NCBI RefSeq assembly: GCF_016901815.1
Contig: NZ_JACSNR010000008.1
Coordinates: 62,001-126,000, forward strand
Direction of reading: 5' to 3'
Length of the DNA: 64,000 nucleotides
Source: Hydrogenoanaerobacterium saccharovorans
GTDB lineage: Bacteria > Bacillota > Clostridia > Oscillospirales > Ruminococcaceae
Shown here: positions 44,566-52,458 of the stretch, piece after piece
How the letters are laid out: each line of letters begins with the position of its first letter
How positions within the stretch are numbered: the stretch's first letter is position 1
The notes under the pieces: model-generated
What the model was told of the DNA's origin: nothing
The model's input: the letters and a program-made list of their open reading frames with translations, nothing else
Databases searched by the model: none
Position numbers and translations under genes: made by a program

Positions 44566-44594
44566 TTGCCAGAAATCCCCAGGTCTGGTATGAT
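44566..44594 (+). promoter_or_regulatory. Promoter of the capA-like operon
   Basis: TTGCCA (44566-44571) and TATGAT (44589-44594) with 17 nt between, 42 nt before the start codon. Confidence 0.65.
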
Positions 44595-44635
44595 AAAAAC
44601 AGTGAAATTTGTCCATTGGGGGAAGGAGAATCATC

Positions 44636-45808
44636 ATGGTTCCTGTCAAACGATTCCTTGCAGCAGCGGCTGTCTGTGTGATGCTGGGCGGCTGTGCGTC
44701 AGCCGGTCCCGAAAACCGGGAAACTCCCGGCTCTCCCGCCTCGGAACCGGTATCCGCTCCGGAGCCGGTGAGCCGTCAGGTGACGCTGGTGGCTGCCGGG
44801 GACAACCTGATCCACGATGTGATCTGGATGCAGGCGTCCCGGCGTGCCGGCGGCAATGGCTATGACTTCGCCCCGGCCTATGAGGCCATCGCTCCCATTG
44901 TTGCCGAGGCGGACTTTGCCTTCGTCAACCAGGAAACAGTGCTGGCAGGCGCGGAACTGCCCCTCTCCAACTATCCCCGGTTCTGCTCCCCGCCTGAGGT
45001 GGGCGAAACCATGCTGGATCTGGGCTTCAATCTCATTGCCACTGCCAACAACCACTGCTTCGACCAGGGAGAAGCCGGGGTGCGGCTGTCCCAGGAGTTC
45101 TGGGACAGTCATCCGGAAGCTGCCGTTGCCGGAAGCTATGCCGATGCCGCCCACCGGGACCGCATCGCTGTGATCGAGAATGAGGACGGCGTGCGGGTGG
45201 CTCTGATTGCCGCCACCGAGCTCACCAACGGGCTCTCACTGCCGGCGGACAGCGAAGGCGGTGTACTGCGCCTTGGCGACAAGGAAGCGATCCTCGAAAA
45301 GCTGGCAGCGGCCCGGGAACAGGCGGACATTGTGGTGCTGAGCCTGCACTGGGGCGCCGAGGGAGCCGGTGTCCCCACCGAAGCCCAAAAACAGCTGGCA
45401 GCGGAATTGGCAGAGGGCGGCGCCGATGTGATCCTGGGGCATCACTCCCATGTGCTCCAGGGCGGCGAATGGATCGAGACCAGCCGGGGACGGAGCTATG
45501 TGGCCTATTCCCTGGGGAATTTCATCTCAGCCCAGGTAGGGGCGGAGAATATGCTCGCCGGACTGCTGCAGCTGGAGATCACAGTCCCAGCGGAGGGGGC
45601 TCCTGTGCTTGAGTCGGCGGAGTTCATTCCCACGGTCACCCATTATGGCAGCGGGTTCTCGGGGCTGTGTATCCTGCCGCTGGAGGGCTATACCGAGGCC
45701 CAGGCGCTCTCCCATGGGGTGCGCCAGCATGACAGCCGGTTCAGCCTCAGTTATCTCCAGGCCCAGCTGGCTGCCCTGGACTTCGGGGAAACATCTCAGG
45801 AGGAGTGA
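44636..45808 (+). CDS. CapA-family lipoprotein (metallophosphatase fold)
   Basis: 390 aa from the ATG at 44636 (AAGGAG seven bases upstream). Lipobox MLGGC with Cys20, then the CapA/PgsA fold: LVAAGDNLIHD, FAFVNQETVLAG, NLIATANNHCFDQG, VVLSLHWGAEG, DVILGHHSHVLQG and YSLGNFIS, which carry the metal-binding Asp, Asn and His. CapA takes part in poly-gamma-glutamate capsule export, but lone relatives are common. No capBC genes are nearby, so the role may be a different envelope polymer. Confidence 0.88.
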   Translation: MVPVKRFLAAAAVCVMLGGCASAGPENRETPGSPASEPVSAPEPVSRQVTLVAAGDNLIHDVIWMQASRRAGGNGYDFAPAYEAIAPIVAEADFAFVNQETVLAGAELPLSNYPRFCSPPEVGETMLDLGFNLIATANNHCFDQGEAGVRLSQEFWDSHPEAAVAGSYADAAHRDRIAVIENEDGVRVALIAATELTNGLSLPADSEGGVLRLGDKEAILEKLAAAREQADIVVLSLHWGAEGAGVPTEAQKQLAAELAEGGADVILGHHSHVLQGGEWIETSRGRSYVAYSLGNFISAQVGAENMLAGLLQLEITVPAEGAPVLESAEFIPTVTHYGSGFSGLCILPLEGYTEAQALSHGVRQHDSRFSLSYLQAQLAALDFGETSQEE

Positions 45809-46674
45809 TGCCGATGAGCAGTCGTTTCCGGAAAATTCTCGGGATTGCCGCCCTGCTGGGGCTGGTTTTCCTGACCGGCTTTTTCATCAACGCCTTTTAC
45901 GGGAATCCGGTCTCGGCCCTGCTGGCCCGCAATACCGCCCGTCAGGTACTGGAAGAGCAGTTCCCCGGCGAACCCTACACCATCGAGAGCTGCGGCTATA
46001 ACCTAAAAAACGGGTGCTATACAGTCCGGGTATCCCGGGAGGGGAGTATGGACGACTGGTTTGATATTGATGTAGAGCCGGACGGCACCTTCCGCTCCCA
46101 CGACTATGCTGATCGGGTGCCCAATTGCTGGAATACCTGGAACCGTCTGTCCCAGGACTATTACGATCTGGGCAAGACAGTGATGGAACTTCCGGATTTT
46201 CCGGAGGGAAAAGCCTCCCTTCCAGGAGTCTCCGGGGAAAGCGTCTATGTTTCCGCCCACCTGCGGTTCTGCGACCGGGAGTATCCCGAGGAGTACAGTA
46301 TCTTTGTGGAGGATCTGAAGGTGGATGGAGTTTATGACCTGGCGGAGCTGGGTGCTGTGGCCGGAGAGCTCAATGTCCGGGCAGTAAACGAGGATCTCAC
46401 CCCCGAAACGGCAGCTTCCATCATGCTGAAAATCCATGAACTGACCGAGGAGGCCGGTATCCGGTACGCAGTGATGGACTTCTCGCTGGAACGGCAGGAG
46501 AACAGCCGGGAACCGGAGGATTATATTGCCGCGCCGCTCTTTCCTGTGTCGGAGATCACACCGGATGGGCTGGCTGAGCGGATCCGGGAGGCAGACGCCG
46601 CCTACAAAGCCTGGGTAGAGGCCGAAGATGCCGCCGCCCAGAAAGCTGAAAACGCAGAAAAAGGCACGACCTGA
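45808..46674 (+). CDS. YfjL-like membrane-anchored protein
   Basis: 288 aa from an ATG at 45808 overlapping the CapA stop by one base; an ATG at 45814 is also possible. Membrane helix at about 12-32 (GIAALLGLVFLTGFFINAFY), then GNPVSALLARNTARQVLEEQ and CGYNLKNGCYTVRV, which follow the pattern of the YfjL-like N-terminal domain. The C-terminus is Ala/Glu-rich and helical. Function unknown; expected on the outer face. Co-transcribed with the CapA-like gene. Confidence 0.7.
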   Translation: MPMSSRFRKILGIAALLGLVFLTGFFINAFYGNPVSALLARNTARQVLEEQFPGEPYTIESCGYNLKNGCYTVRVSREGSMDDWFDIDVEPDGTFRSHDYADRVPNCWNTWNRLSQDYYDLGKTVMELPDFPEGKASLPGVSGESVYVSAHLRFCDREYPEEYSIFVEDLKVDGVYDLAELGAVAGELNVRAVNEDLTPETAASIMLKIHELTEEAGIRYAVMDFSLERQENSREPEDYIAAPLFPVSEITPDGLAERIREADAAYKAWVEAEDAAAQKAENAEKGTT

Positions 46675-46690
46675 GTCGTGCCTTTTTATT
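46658..46690 (+). terminator. Terminator of the capA-like operon
   Basis: AAAAAGGCACGAC and GTCGTGCCTTTTT form a perfect hairpin that overlaps the last codons of the upstream gene. Confidence 0.9.
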
Positions 46691-46730
46691 TAAGAGGGAG
46701 AATCTTTCTGACCGCTTTGCCGCCCCCTCC

Positions 46731-47145
46731 CTCTCCACAGTCAGGGAGGGGGCGTTTGTGGGGGAACCGTAGGTTCCTGCCACATTTGAGCGAAGCGGCT
46801 GCCCTTCCCACAGCAACCAGCTTCCAGCAACAGCCAGCCCCGCCCAACAAAAAGGCATCCTGGATTTCCAGCCTGCCCCTCCACAGTCAGGGAGGGGGCG
46901 TTTGTGGGGGAACCGTAGGTTCCTACCACATTTGAGCGAAGCGGAATTCCCGCCGCAGCGGTCGGCGGAGCCGTCTGTGGCCGCAAGGCCACGGGGCGTT
47001 TGTGGGGGAACCGTAGGTTCCTACCACATTTGAGCGAAGCGGAATTCCCGCCGCAGCGGTCGGCGAAGCCGTCTGTGGCCGCAGGCCACGGGGCGTTTGT
47101 GGGGGAACCGCAGGTTCCTGCCACATTTGAGCGAAGCGGAATTCC
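46731..47145. repeat. Four copies of a 48-bp intergenic repeat, three of them in a roughly 98-bp tandem array
   Basis: A 48-nt core, from GGCGTTTGTGGGGGAACCGT through AGGTTCCTGCCACATTTGAG to CGAAGCGG, occurs at 46751-46798, 46897-46944, 46995-47042 and 47092-47139 with one to three differences. Each core contains the inverted repeat GGAACC-GTA-GGTTCC. Copies 2-4 are spaced by 97-98 nt and also share the flanking segment with GGCCACGG. Spaced by related, not unique, sequence, so not CRISPR. All reading frames through the array are repeats of each other and are not believable genes. Confidence 0.92.
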
Positions 47146-47190
47146 CGCCCGCAGGCGGCTGACTTCCACCGGAAGTCAGTCCCACCAAAC

Positions 47191-47217
47191 AAAAAAAGCA
47201 CCCTTCTGGGTGCTTTT
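47191..47217 (-). terminator. Terminator after the tRNA pair
   Basis: AAAAAAGCACCC-TTCT-GGGTGCTTTTT, symmetrical, directly downstream of tRNA-Tyr on the minus strand. Confidence 0.8.
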
Positions 47218-47221
47218 TGTT

Positions 47222-47306
47222 TGGTGGGAGAAGATGGATTCGAACCATCGAAGTCAGTGACAACAGATTTACAGTCTGCCCCCTTTGGCCGCTCGGGAAT
47301 TCTCCC
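47222..47306 (-). tRNA. tRNA-Tyr (anticodon GUA)
   Basis: 85 nt including an encoded CCA. Acceptor GGGAGAA/TTCTCCC, D-arm with GAGCGGCCAAA, anticodon stem CAGAC/GTCTG-type pairing around TGTAAAT with GTA, a long class II variable arm (GTCACTGAC), and TpsiC loop GGTTCGAATCC. Confidence 0.95.
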
Positions 47307-47339
47307 ATATATAAACCCAACCGAAGCTGGATCGTTTTG

Positions 47340-47415
47340 TGGAGCTGGTGGACGGCTTCGAACCCCCGACCTGCTGATTACAAATCAGCTGCTCTACCTG
47401 CTGAGCTACACCAGC
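47340..47415 (-). tRNA. tRNA-Thr (anticodon UGU)
   Basis: 76 nt including encoded CCA. Acceptor GCTGGTG/CACCAGC, D-arm TAGCTCAGCAGGTAGAGCA, anticodon arm CTGAT-TTGTAAT-like loop with TGT, TpsiC GGGTTCGAAGCC. It lies 33 nt upstream of tRNA-Tyr on the same strand. Confidence 0.95.
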
Positions 47416-47480
47416 TTGGTTTCGACAAATGCTATTTTATCATAACCATCTACCAGTGTCAAGCCTTTTTTTGAATTTTT

Positions 47481-47906
47481 TTATTCAGGCTGATCCACAA
47501 TGGTAAATGCCGCAATGTACAGCATTCCCCGTTCCGGGAACAGCATGGCAATGATGGGGATTCCAATAAAGCCCACATTGCCGAACATGGTGGAGGCCAT
47601 GAATACCGATGCCTTATCGCCCCGCAGGCCAAAAGCACGGCTCATGCCCCAGCACAGAAGCGCCAGCAGCAGATACATCACAGCGGTGGCTCCGGTGACC
47701 GGAAGCGATTCCAGCAGGCTTTCCCGGGTGACGCCGGATACGGTATTGGTAAACAGCATCACCGGCAGGGTGACCTTGATCACCACCCGGGAAACAGCGT
47801 GCAGTCCTGCTTCGTCCAGGATTCCGCCCTTTACAGCTGCCACACCAATGGCCCCGTAAATTACAAAAATGACCAGCTGATAAAATACGATCTGTGCATA
47901 CTCCAT
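47481..47906 (-). pseudogene. Truncated AEC (auxin efflux carrier) family transporter
   Basis: 141 aa from the ATG at 47906. The sequence is the N-terminal part of an AEC permease: VFYQLVIFVIYGAIGVAAVK, GGILDEAGLHAVSRVVIKVT, LPVMLFTNT, then FMASTMFGNVGFIGIPI. Full members have about 300 residues and ten helices; here about five remain and the frame ends at FTIVDQPE, 66 nt before tRNA-Thr. The second half is missing from the rest of the window. It follows the marR gene by 4 nt, so the two were probably an operon. Confidence 0.75.
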
Positions 47907-47910
47907 GAAA

Positions 47911-48336
47911 TTATTCTCTGCTCCCATCCTCTTTGAGATTTTCCTGAATCCGTTGGAGCATATCCAGCAGCGACTGTCTTTCCCTGGAAGTAAAGCCCTG
48001 GAACAGTCTTTCCTCCAGCCTGGTAAAGGTATCACGGACCATCTGTGCCTTCTGTCTGCCGGCCTCGGTGAGCCATACCTGACTGACCCGGCGGTTATCC
48101 TGTGGGATCTTCCGCTGGACCAGACCGTCCCGCTCCATTTTATTGAGCAGCGAAGTCACCGATGCCGCTTCCACAGAACAGGCATGGGCAATTTCCTTCT
48201 GCATACAGCCATCGTGTTCCAGCAGGAATTCCAGCACCTTGGGCTGTCCGCTGGACAGCCCTTCTTCCGCTACCCGTTCCAGCAGTTTCCGTGCCAGAAG
48301 CTGTTGATTCTCCAACATCAACTGATGATAAGTCAT
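47911..48336 (-). CDS. MarR-family transcriptional regulator
   Basis: 141 aa from the ATG at 48336. Winged helix-turn-helix: LSSGQPKVLEFLLEHDGCMQ, KEIAHACSVEAASVTSLLNK, and the wing MERDGLVQRKIPQDNRRVSQ, then the dimer helices. Members sense small phenolics or oxidants and repress nearby transporters, here the truncated AEC gene. An imperfect inverted repeat upstream is the likely operator. Confidence 0.88.
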   Translation of the reverse strand: MTYHQLMLENQQLLARKLLERVAEEGLSSGQPKVLEFLLEHDGCMQKEIAHACSVEAASVTSLLNKMERDGLVQRKIPQDNRRVSQVWLTEAGRQKAQMVRDTFTRLEERLFQGFTSRERQSLLDMLQRIQENLKEDGSRE

Positions 48337-48363
48337 CCGGTTTTTCCCCTTTCCTCTTATCAC

Positions 48364-48394
48364 AATTAGAATCATAACATTTAAGATTCCAATT
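48364..48394 (-). promoter_or_regulatory. Probable MarR operator
   Basis: AATTAGAATC (48364-48373) and GATTCCAATT (48385-48394) form an inverted repeat with nine of ten positions paired, 28 nt before the marR start. The overlapping TTGGAA and TCTAAT with 16-nt spacing could be the promoter it blocks. Confidence 0.6.
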
Positions 48395-48424
48395 ATCAGG
48401 CCGCATTTCACAGATTTATTATAA

Positions 48425-48456
48425 CAAAAAAAGCCGGATACGCATATCCGGCTTTT
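48425..48456. terminator. Intrinsic terminator between GT2 and marR genes
   Basis: AAAAAAAGCCGGATA and TATCCGGCTTTT around CGCA. Confidence 0.85.
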
Positions 48457-48484
48457 GGAAAGACGATTCAGATTGCAGCGGAGG

Positions 48485-49798
48485 TCAGCTCCGTGTGGCT
48501 TCCTCTGCCATGGCAGACCGCATACCCGGTACCTGAGCAGCACTCATGGCAGTATGCTTGATGGGCCGCCACTCCACCTTGCGCACCAGGGCTACAATGG
48601 CAATGGGCACATAGGTGAACAGGAACAGCGGGAAGGTAAAGGTATAGAAGATCTTCTGCTTGGTGGTGGCAGCGATCTTCTTCCACTCGGTGATGGTGGT
48701 AGCCGCGCCAAAGGTGAACAGGCTGATATAGAACATCACAATGGCAGAGATCACAGCGCCGCTGGCCTCATGGAAAATCCGGCGGGCAATATAGGCCGGC
48801 TCGGTGAAGCAGGTCACCAGCAGCATCAGGTTCATTGCCAGCATCACCAGAGTGAGCAGCATGCCCGGTGCTACGGTCATGAGCATATCATAGCAGGAGA
48901 ACTTGTTGGTCTTGTTGGTAAAGCAGCCCTTGAGCAGGGACAGGCCATACTTGAAGTCCACCTGATAGAAGCCCTTGGACCACCGCAGACGCTGATCCCA
49001 GGACTGCTTGAAGGTGACCGGCTGCTCGTCGTAGAGGACAGCGGTTTCGCAGTAGCCGATCCGCTGACCCTTGAGGGCACAGTTTGCCGAGAACTCAATA
49101 TCCTCGGTGAGCAGATGATAGGGCCAGCCGCCGTTCTGCTGTACCACTTCCGCCGAGATCAGGAATCCGGTGCCCGAAATGGCACAGTTGGTACCGATGA
49201 GCATCCGGGGGAAGTTCAGGAACCGGGCTTCCCGCATGAACCACAGGCCATAACCGGCACTGATCCAGTTATCAGCAAAGTTCTTGGAGTTGCGGTAGCT
49301 GGTGAGAGCCTGATAATCGCCGGTATCAAATACCTTGTTCATCTCATTGACAAAGTTGGGGGCAATGATGTTGTCGGCGTCAAAGACAAAGAAGCCGTCA
49401 TAGCCGCTCTCACCGATGTCGGCCTTCAGCTCATGGAGCAGATAGCCCAGTGCATAGCCCTTGCCCTTGTGAACGGTATCAAACCGCTCATAGACAGTGG
49501 CACCGGCCCGGCGGGCCGCGCCCGCGGTATCATCGGTGCAGTTGTCGGCTACGACATAGATGTCCAGCAGTTCCCGGGGATAGTTCTGGGAGGTCAGGCT
49601 GCCGATGAGCTCGCCGATGACTTCCTCCTCATTTCTTGCCGAGATCATCACCGCGTACCGGTGCTGCTTCTGGGCCACAAAGATCCAGGGCTTGCGCAGG
49701 CTTACCAGACCATACATCAGATAAACCAGCTGATAGAAATAGGCCGCGCTGATGGTGAGCGCCAGCACGAAATTAAAATACGAAATCAGTTCCAGCAT
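48485..49798 (-). CDS. Membrane-bound family 2 glycosyltransferase, processive type
   Basis: 437 aa from the ATG at 49798 (GGAGAG upstream). One N-terminal helix (ISYFNFVLALTISAAYFYQL), the GT2 domain with VMISARNEEEVIGELI, VVADNCTDDT, FVFDADN (DxD), HLLTEDIEF (base region) and QSWDQRLRW (the QxxRW of processive enzymes), then four C-terminal helices. Such enzymes extend beta-linked polysaccharides while exporting them. Product unknown. Single gene, with an AT-rich leader. Confidence 0.9.
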   Translation of the reverse strand: MLELISYFNFVLALTISAAYFYQLVYLMYGLVSLRKPWIFVAQKQHRYAVMISARNEEEVIGELIGSLTSQNYPRELLDIYVVADNCTDDTAGAARRAGATVYERFDTVHKGKGYALGYLLHELKADIGESGYDGFFVFDADNIIAPNFVNEMNKVFDTGDYQALTSYRNSKNFADNWISAGYGLWFMREARFLNFPRMLIGTNCAISGTGFLISAEVVQQNGGWPYHLLTEDIEFSANCALKGQRIGYCETAVLYDEQPVTFKQSWDQRLRWSKGFYQVDFKYGLSLLKGCFTNKTNKFSCYDMLMTVAPGMLLTLVMLAMNLMLLVTCFTEPAYIARRIFHEASGAVISAIVMFYISLFTFGAATTITEWKKIAATTKQKIFYTFTFPLFLFTYVPIAIVALVRKVEWRPIKHTAMSAAQVPGMRSAMAEEATRS

Positions 49799-50148
49799 TC
49801 CACTCTCTCCAATTTTCACTCGTCAGGACAGTTGTTGTCCCGCTTTCCAAACTTGCATTCCATCTTTACGGGGTGTCATACTGATTATAGTGACCCGCTC
49901 CCCCAATGTCAAACCTCGATTTTCCCGTGCTTTTCCCGTAAAATTCAGGTTAATTCTGGGAAAACTCTCATATTTCTGGAAAATTACCCGGCATTTCGTC
50001 AGATTCCTTCGAAAAACAGCGCCTGGTTTTATGCAATCCGCAAAAGCCTTCGCTGTTTCTTTGTCAGATGTAAAATTTCTATTATTATGTTATATGCACA
50101 TAGAATCAGATGGTTTTATGTGCATATTGCACATATATGAGTGCGATT
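49799..50148. other. AT-rich gap with inverted repeats
   Basis: 350 bases without a gene. It holds the leader of the GT2 gene and the end of the serine-rich surface protein gene. An arm ATATGCACAT (50092-50101) is complementary to ATGTGCATAT (50118-50127), which in turn pairs with the following TTGCACATA, so one strand can fold in two exclusive ways. Confidence 0.6.
50092..50135. repeat. Three-part inverted repeat downstream of the surface-protein gene
   Basis: TATATGCACATA, then TATGTGCATA, then TGCACATA. The middle element can pair with either neighbour. It lies 14 nt after the stop of the gene at 50149. A simple terminator is unlikely because there is no T-run. Confidence 0.6.
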
Positions 50149-51381
50149 TTATTCCCAACGGAAGGTTTCACTGTCGCCGAACTCCGAATCCTCGGTGCTG
50201 TCATAGACGCTGCCCAGCGCCTTGACCTTGGCATAGAACCGCTTGCCCTGCCAGGACGGGTCCATTTCGGTGAGCACCAGCTGTTCCTCGTCCACATCGG
50301 TATAAACGCTCAGCAGACGGTCGCTGCCCTTGTATACCACCACATAGTAGCCGTCATTGGCGTCCACATGGCTGTACTCCAGACAGAGGTACCCATCTTC
50401 CTCATAGAGCCAGACATCTTCCGGCGTGTCCAGCTGCAGGCTTTCGGTGTCCAGCAGCGAGGCCTCCCCGTTTTCGTCCGCCTCATATTCCTGGTCCACC
50501 TTCACCGGGTCGGCATAGCCCCGCTTGACGGTGATGTTGTCCGGGTCGACGGTATACTGCACATAGTCGCTGCGCACCACCAGATCCTGTACCTTGCCAA
50601 GGCCGGCCAGGGTCAGTTTGGCATTGGCGTCAGCCTGCTTGATCTCGGTGCCGCTGGACAGGCTGATGCGGCTGTTGTAGTTGACGGTGAGCTGATCCAG
50701 ATGCACCGACAGCAGCGAGATATTGTTCTTGATGAGAATGCCGCCGTTTTCCACCTGCATATTCACAAAGCCTTCGCTCCGTCCCAGAGCCCGCTCCCGC
50801 AGGGTGGCGCCGCACATCACCAGGGTGTTGTCGATCTGGCTGTCCCTCTTGACCATGACATTCAGCTGCTGGTTATCCCGCTGGAACCGGGCATTCGGTA
50901 CGGTCACCGAATCCAGGGTGAGCAGGTCGGAACCATAGACATAGAGGTTGCCCTCAATGGTGACATTCTCCAGCGTCACATCGCCGGTGACTTCGTCCAT
51001 GATGAACAGATCGCCGGTGATGGTCATATCCCGGATGGTCACTTCGCCGGTGCGGATGACCACCTGTTTCATGGGATTGATGCCGGCATATTCTCCTGAC
51101 TGGGTAATGGTGATCTTATCGGTCTTTTCCGCCTGGGAGGAGCTTTCGGAGGACTCCTCCGAACTGTCGCCGCTCTCGGTCCGGGAGCTGCTCTCCTCCT
51201 CCGAGGACGAACCGGAGGACAGGCTGCTGCTCTCCGATCCCATGGAGCTCTCCTGTGCCGGACCTGCCGGCTGCGCGGTGAAATTCTGCACTGCCAGGGC
51301 CAGGAGCACTGCCAGTACCACAGCGCCTCCCAGAATCCCGCCCCAGATCCGGGCAGAACCGTTCCATTCTCGTTTTGCCAT
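50149..51381 (-). CDS. Membrane-anchored serine-rich surface protein
   Basis: 410 aa. One N-terminal membrane helix (WGGILGGAVVLAVLLALAVQ), a Ser/Glu-rich low-complexity linker at about 44-85, then a beta-rich domain with regular IRTGEVTIRDMTITGDLFIM-like repeats to about 260, suggesting a right-handed beta-helix, and a C-terminal fibronectin-like domain (LCLEYSHVDANDGYYVVVYK). Type II membrane orientation with the domain outside. The linker resembles that of the sortase fusion at 59-62 kb. Ligand or enzyme activity unknown. Confidence 0.65.
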   Translation of the reverse strand: MAKREWNGSARIWGGILGGAVVLAVLLALAVQNFTAQPAGPAQESSMGSESSSLSSGSSSEEESSSRTESGDSSEESSESSSQAEKTDKITITQSGEYAGINPMKQVVIRTGEVTIRDMTITGDLFIMDEVTGDVTLENVTIEGNLYVYGSDLLTLDSVTVPNARFQRDNQQLNVMVKRDSQIDNTLVMCGATLRERALGRSEGFVNMQVENGGILIKNNISLLSVHLDQLTVNYNSRISLSSGTEIKQADANAKLTLAGLGKVQDLVVRSDYVQYTVDPDNITVKRGYADPVKVDQEYEADENGEASLLDTESLQLDTPEDVWLYEEDGYLCLEYSHVDANDGYYVVVYKGSDRLLSVYTDVDEEQLVLTEMDPSWQGKRFYAKVKALGSVYDSTEDSEFGDSETFRWE

Positions 51382-51462
51382 ACGTCTACCTCACTTCTCT
51401 GCCCGCCGGCAGCTCCTCTGCTCTCTATGCTATCATATCCCGGCGGACTGTGCCAGCGGTGG

Positions 51463-52458
51463 TTATTTCCAGCCGTTCCGGTCTGCCGGCAGTGTTTCGC
51501 CTGCCGGAGAATCGTCCAGCACCCGTTCAATCACAAACCGGGGCCGGTGCTTGACTTCCATGTAAATTTTGCCGATGTACTCGCCCAGAATGCCCAGTGC
51601 CAGCAGCTGCAGGCCGCCGATGAGCCAGATGGACCCCATCAGGGTAGCCCAGCCCTGGACGGTATAGCCCAGCAGCTTCTGTACCAGGAAGATCAGCAGA
51701 GCCAGCAGGCTCACCACAAAGATTCCGAAGCCCGCCAGGGTAATGAGCCGGATGGGCATGGTGGAAAAGGAGGTGATACCGTCAAAGGCAAAGGAGAGCA
51801 TCTTCCCCAGGGGATATTTGCTCTGACCGGCAAAGCGCTCATGGCGTTCATATTCCACGATGCCGCTCTTAAAGCCCACCATGGGGACAATCCCCCGGAG
51901 GAAGAGGTTCACTTCCCCGAACTGGGCGAGGGCATCCAGCGCCGGACGGCTCATCAGCCGGAAGTCGGCATGGTTATCGATGACCGGGGTGCCCATCAGC
52001 CGCATGAGCTTGTAGAAGCCCTGGGCGGTGGAGCGCTTGAATACAGTGTCGGTGGTCCGGCTGGACCGGACACCATAGACCACTTCGCACCCCTCCTGGT
52101 ACTTTTTAAGGAAGCCGTCGATGGCTTCGATGTCGTCCTGGAGGTCAGCGTCCATGGAGATGGTGATGTCGCACCGTTCCCGGGCGGTCATCAGGCCCGC
52201 CAGCAGCGCATTCTGATGCCCCCGGTTCCGGGACAGGCACACCCCCGAAAAGAGCGGGTTCTCCTGGTGCAGCCGGGCAATGATCTCCCAGGTATGATCC
52301 TTGCTGCCATCGTTGACAAACAGCACCCGGCTCTCGGGTGAAATGGTCCCCGCCTCCATCAGGGCGGTCAGCTTTTCCCGCAGCCGCCGGGCGGTCTCGG
52401 GCAGCACTTCCTCCTCATTGTAGCAGGGGATCACCATATACAGTTTATTCGGTCTCAT
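51463..52458 (-). CDS. GtrB/ArnC-type family 2 glycosyltransferase
   Basis: 331 aa. Catalytic domain with MVIPCYNEEEVLPETAR, FVNDGSKDHTWEII, LSRNRGHQNALLAGL, SMDADLQDD (DxD) and the HERFAGQSKYPLGKM segment typical of polyprenyl-phosphate sugar synthases, then two C-terminal membrane helices. It should transfer a sugar from a nucleotide donor to undecaprenyl phosphate. It overlaps the YfhO-like gene upstream by 14 nt, so both are in one operon. Confidence 0.92.
   Translation of the reverse strand: MRPNKLYMVIPCYNEEEVLPETARRLREKLTALMEAGTISPESRVLFVNDGSKDHTWEIIARLHQENPLFSGVCLSRNRGHQNALLAGLMTARERCDITISMDADLQDDIEAIDGFLKKYQEGCEVVYGVRSSRTTDTVFKRSTAQGFYKLMRLMGTPVIDNHADFRLMSRPALDALAQFGEVNLFLRGIVPMVGFKSGIVEYERHERFAGQSKYPLGKMLSFAFDGITSFSTMPIRLITLAGFGIFVVSLLALLIFLVQKLLGYTVQGWATLMGSIWLIGGLQLLALGILGEYIGKIYMEVKHRPRFVIERVLDDSPAGETLPADRNGWK

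Noticed and set aside
46731-47145. CRISPR array
   Set aside because: The DNA between cores is itself related between copies and not unique; no cas genes nearby.
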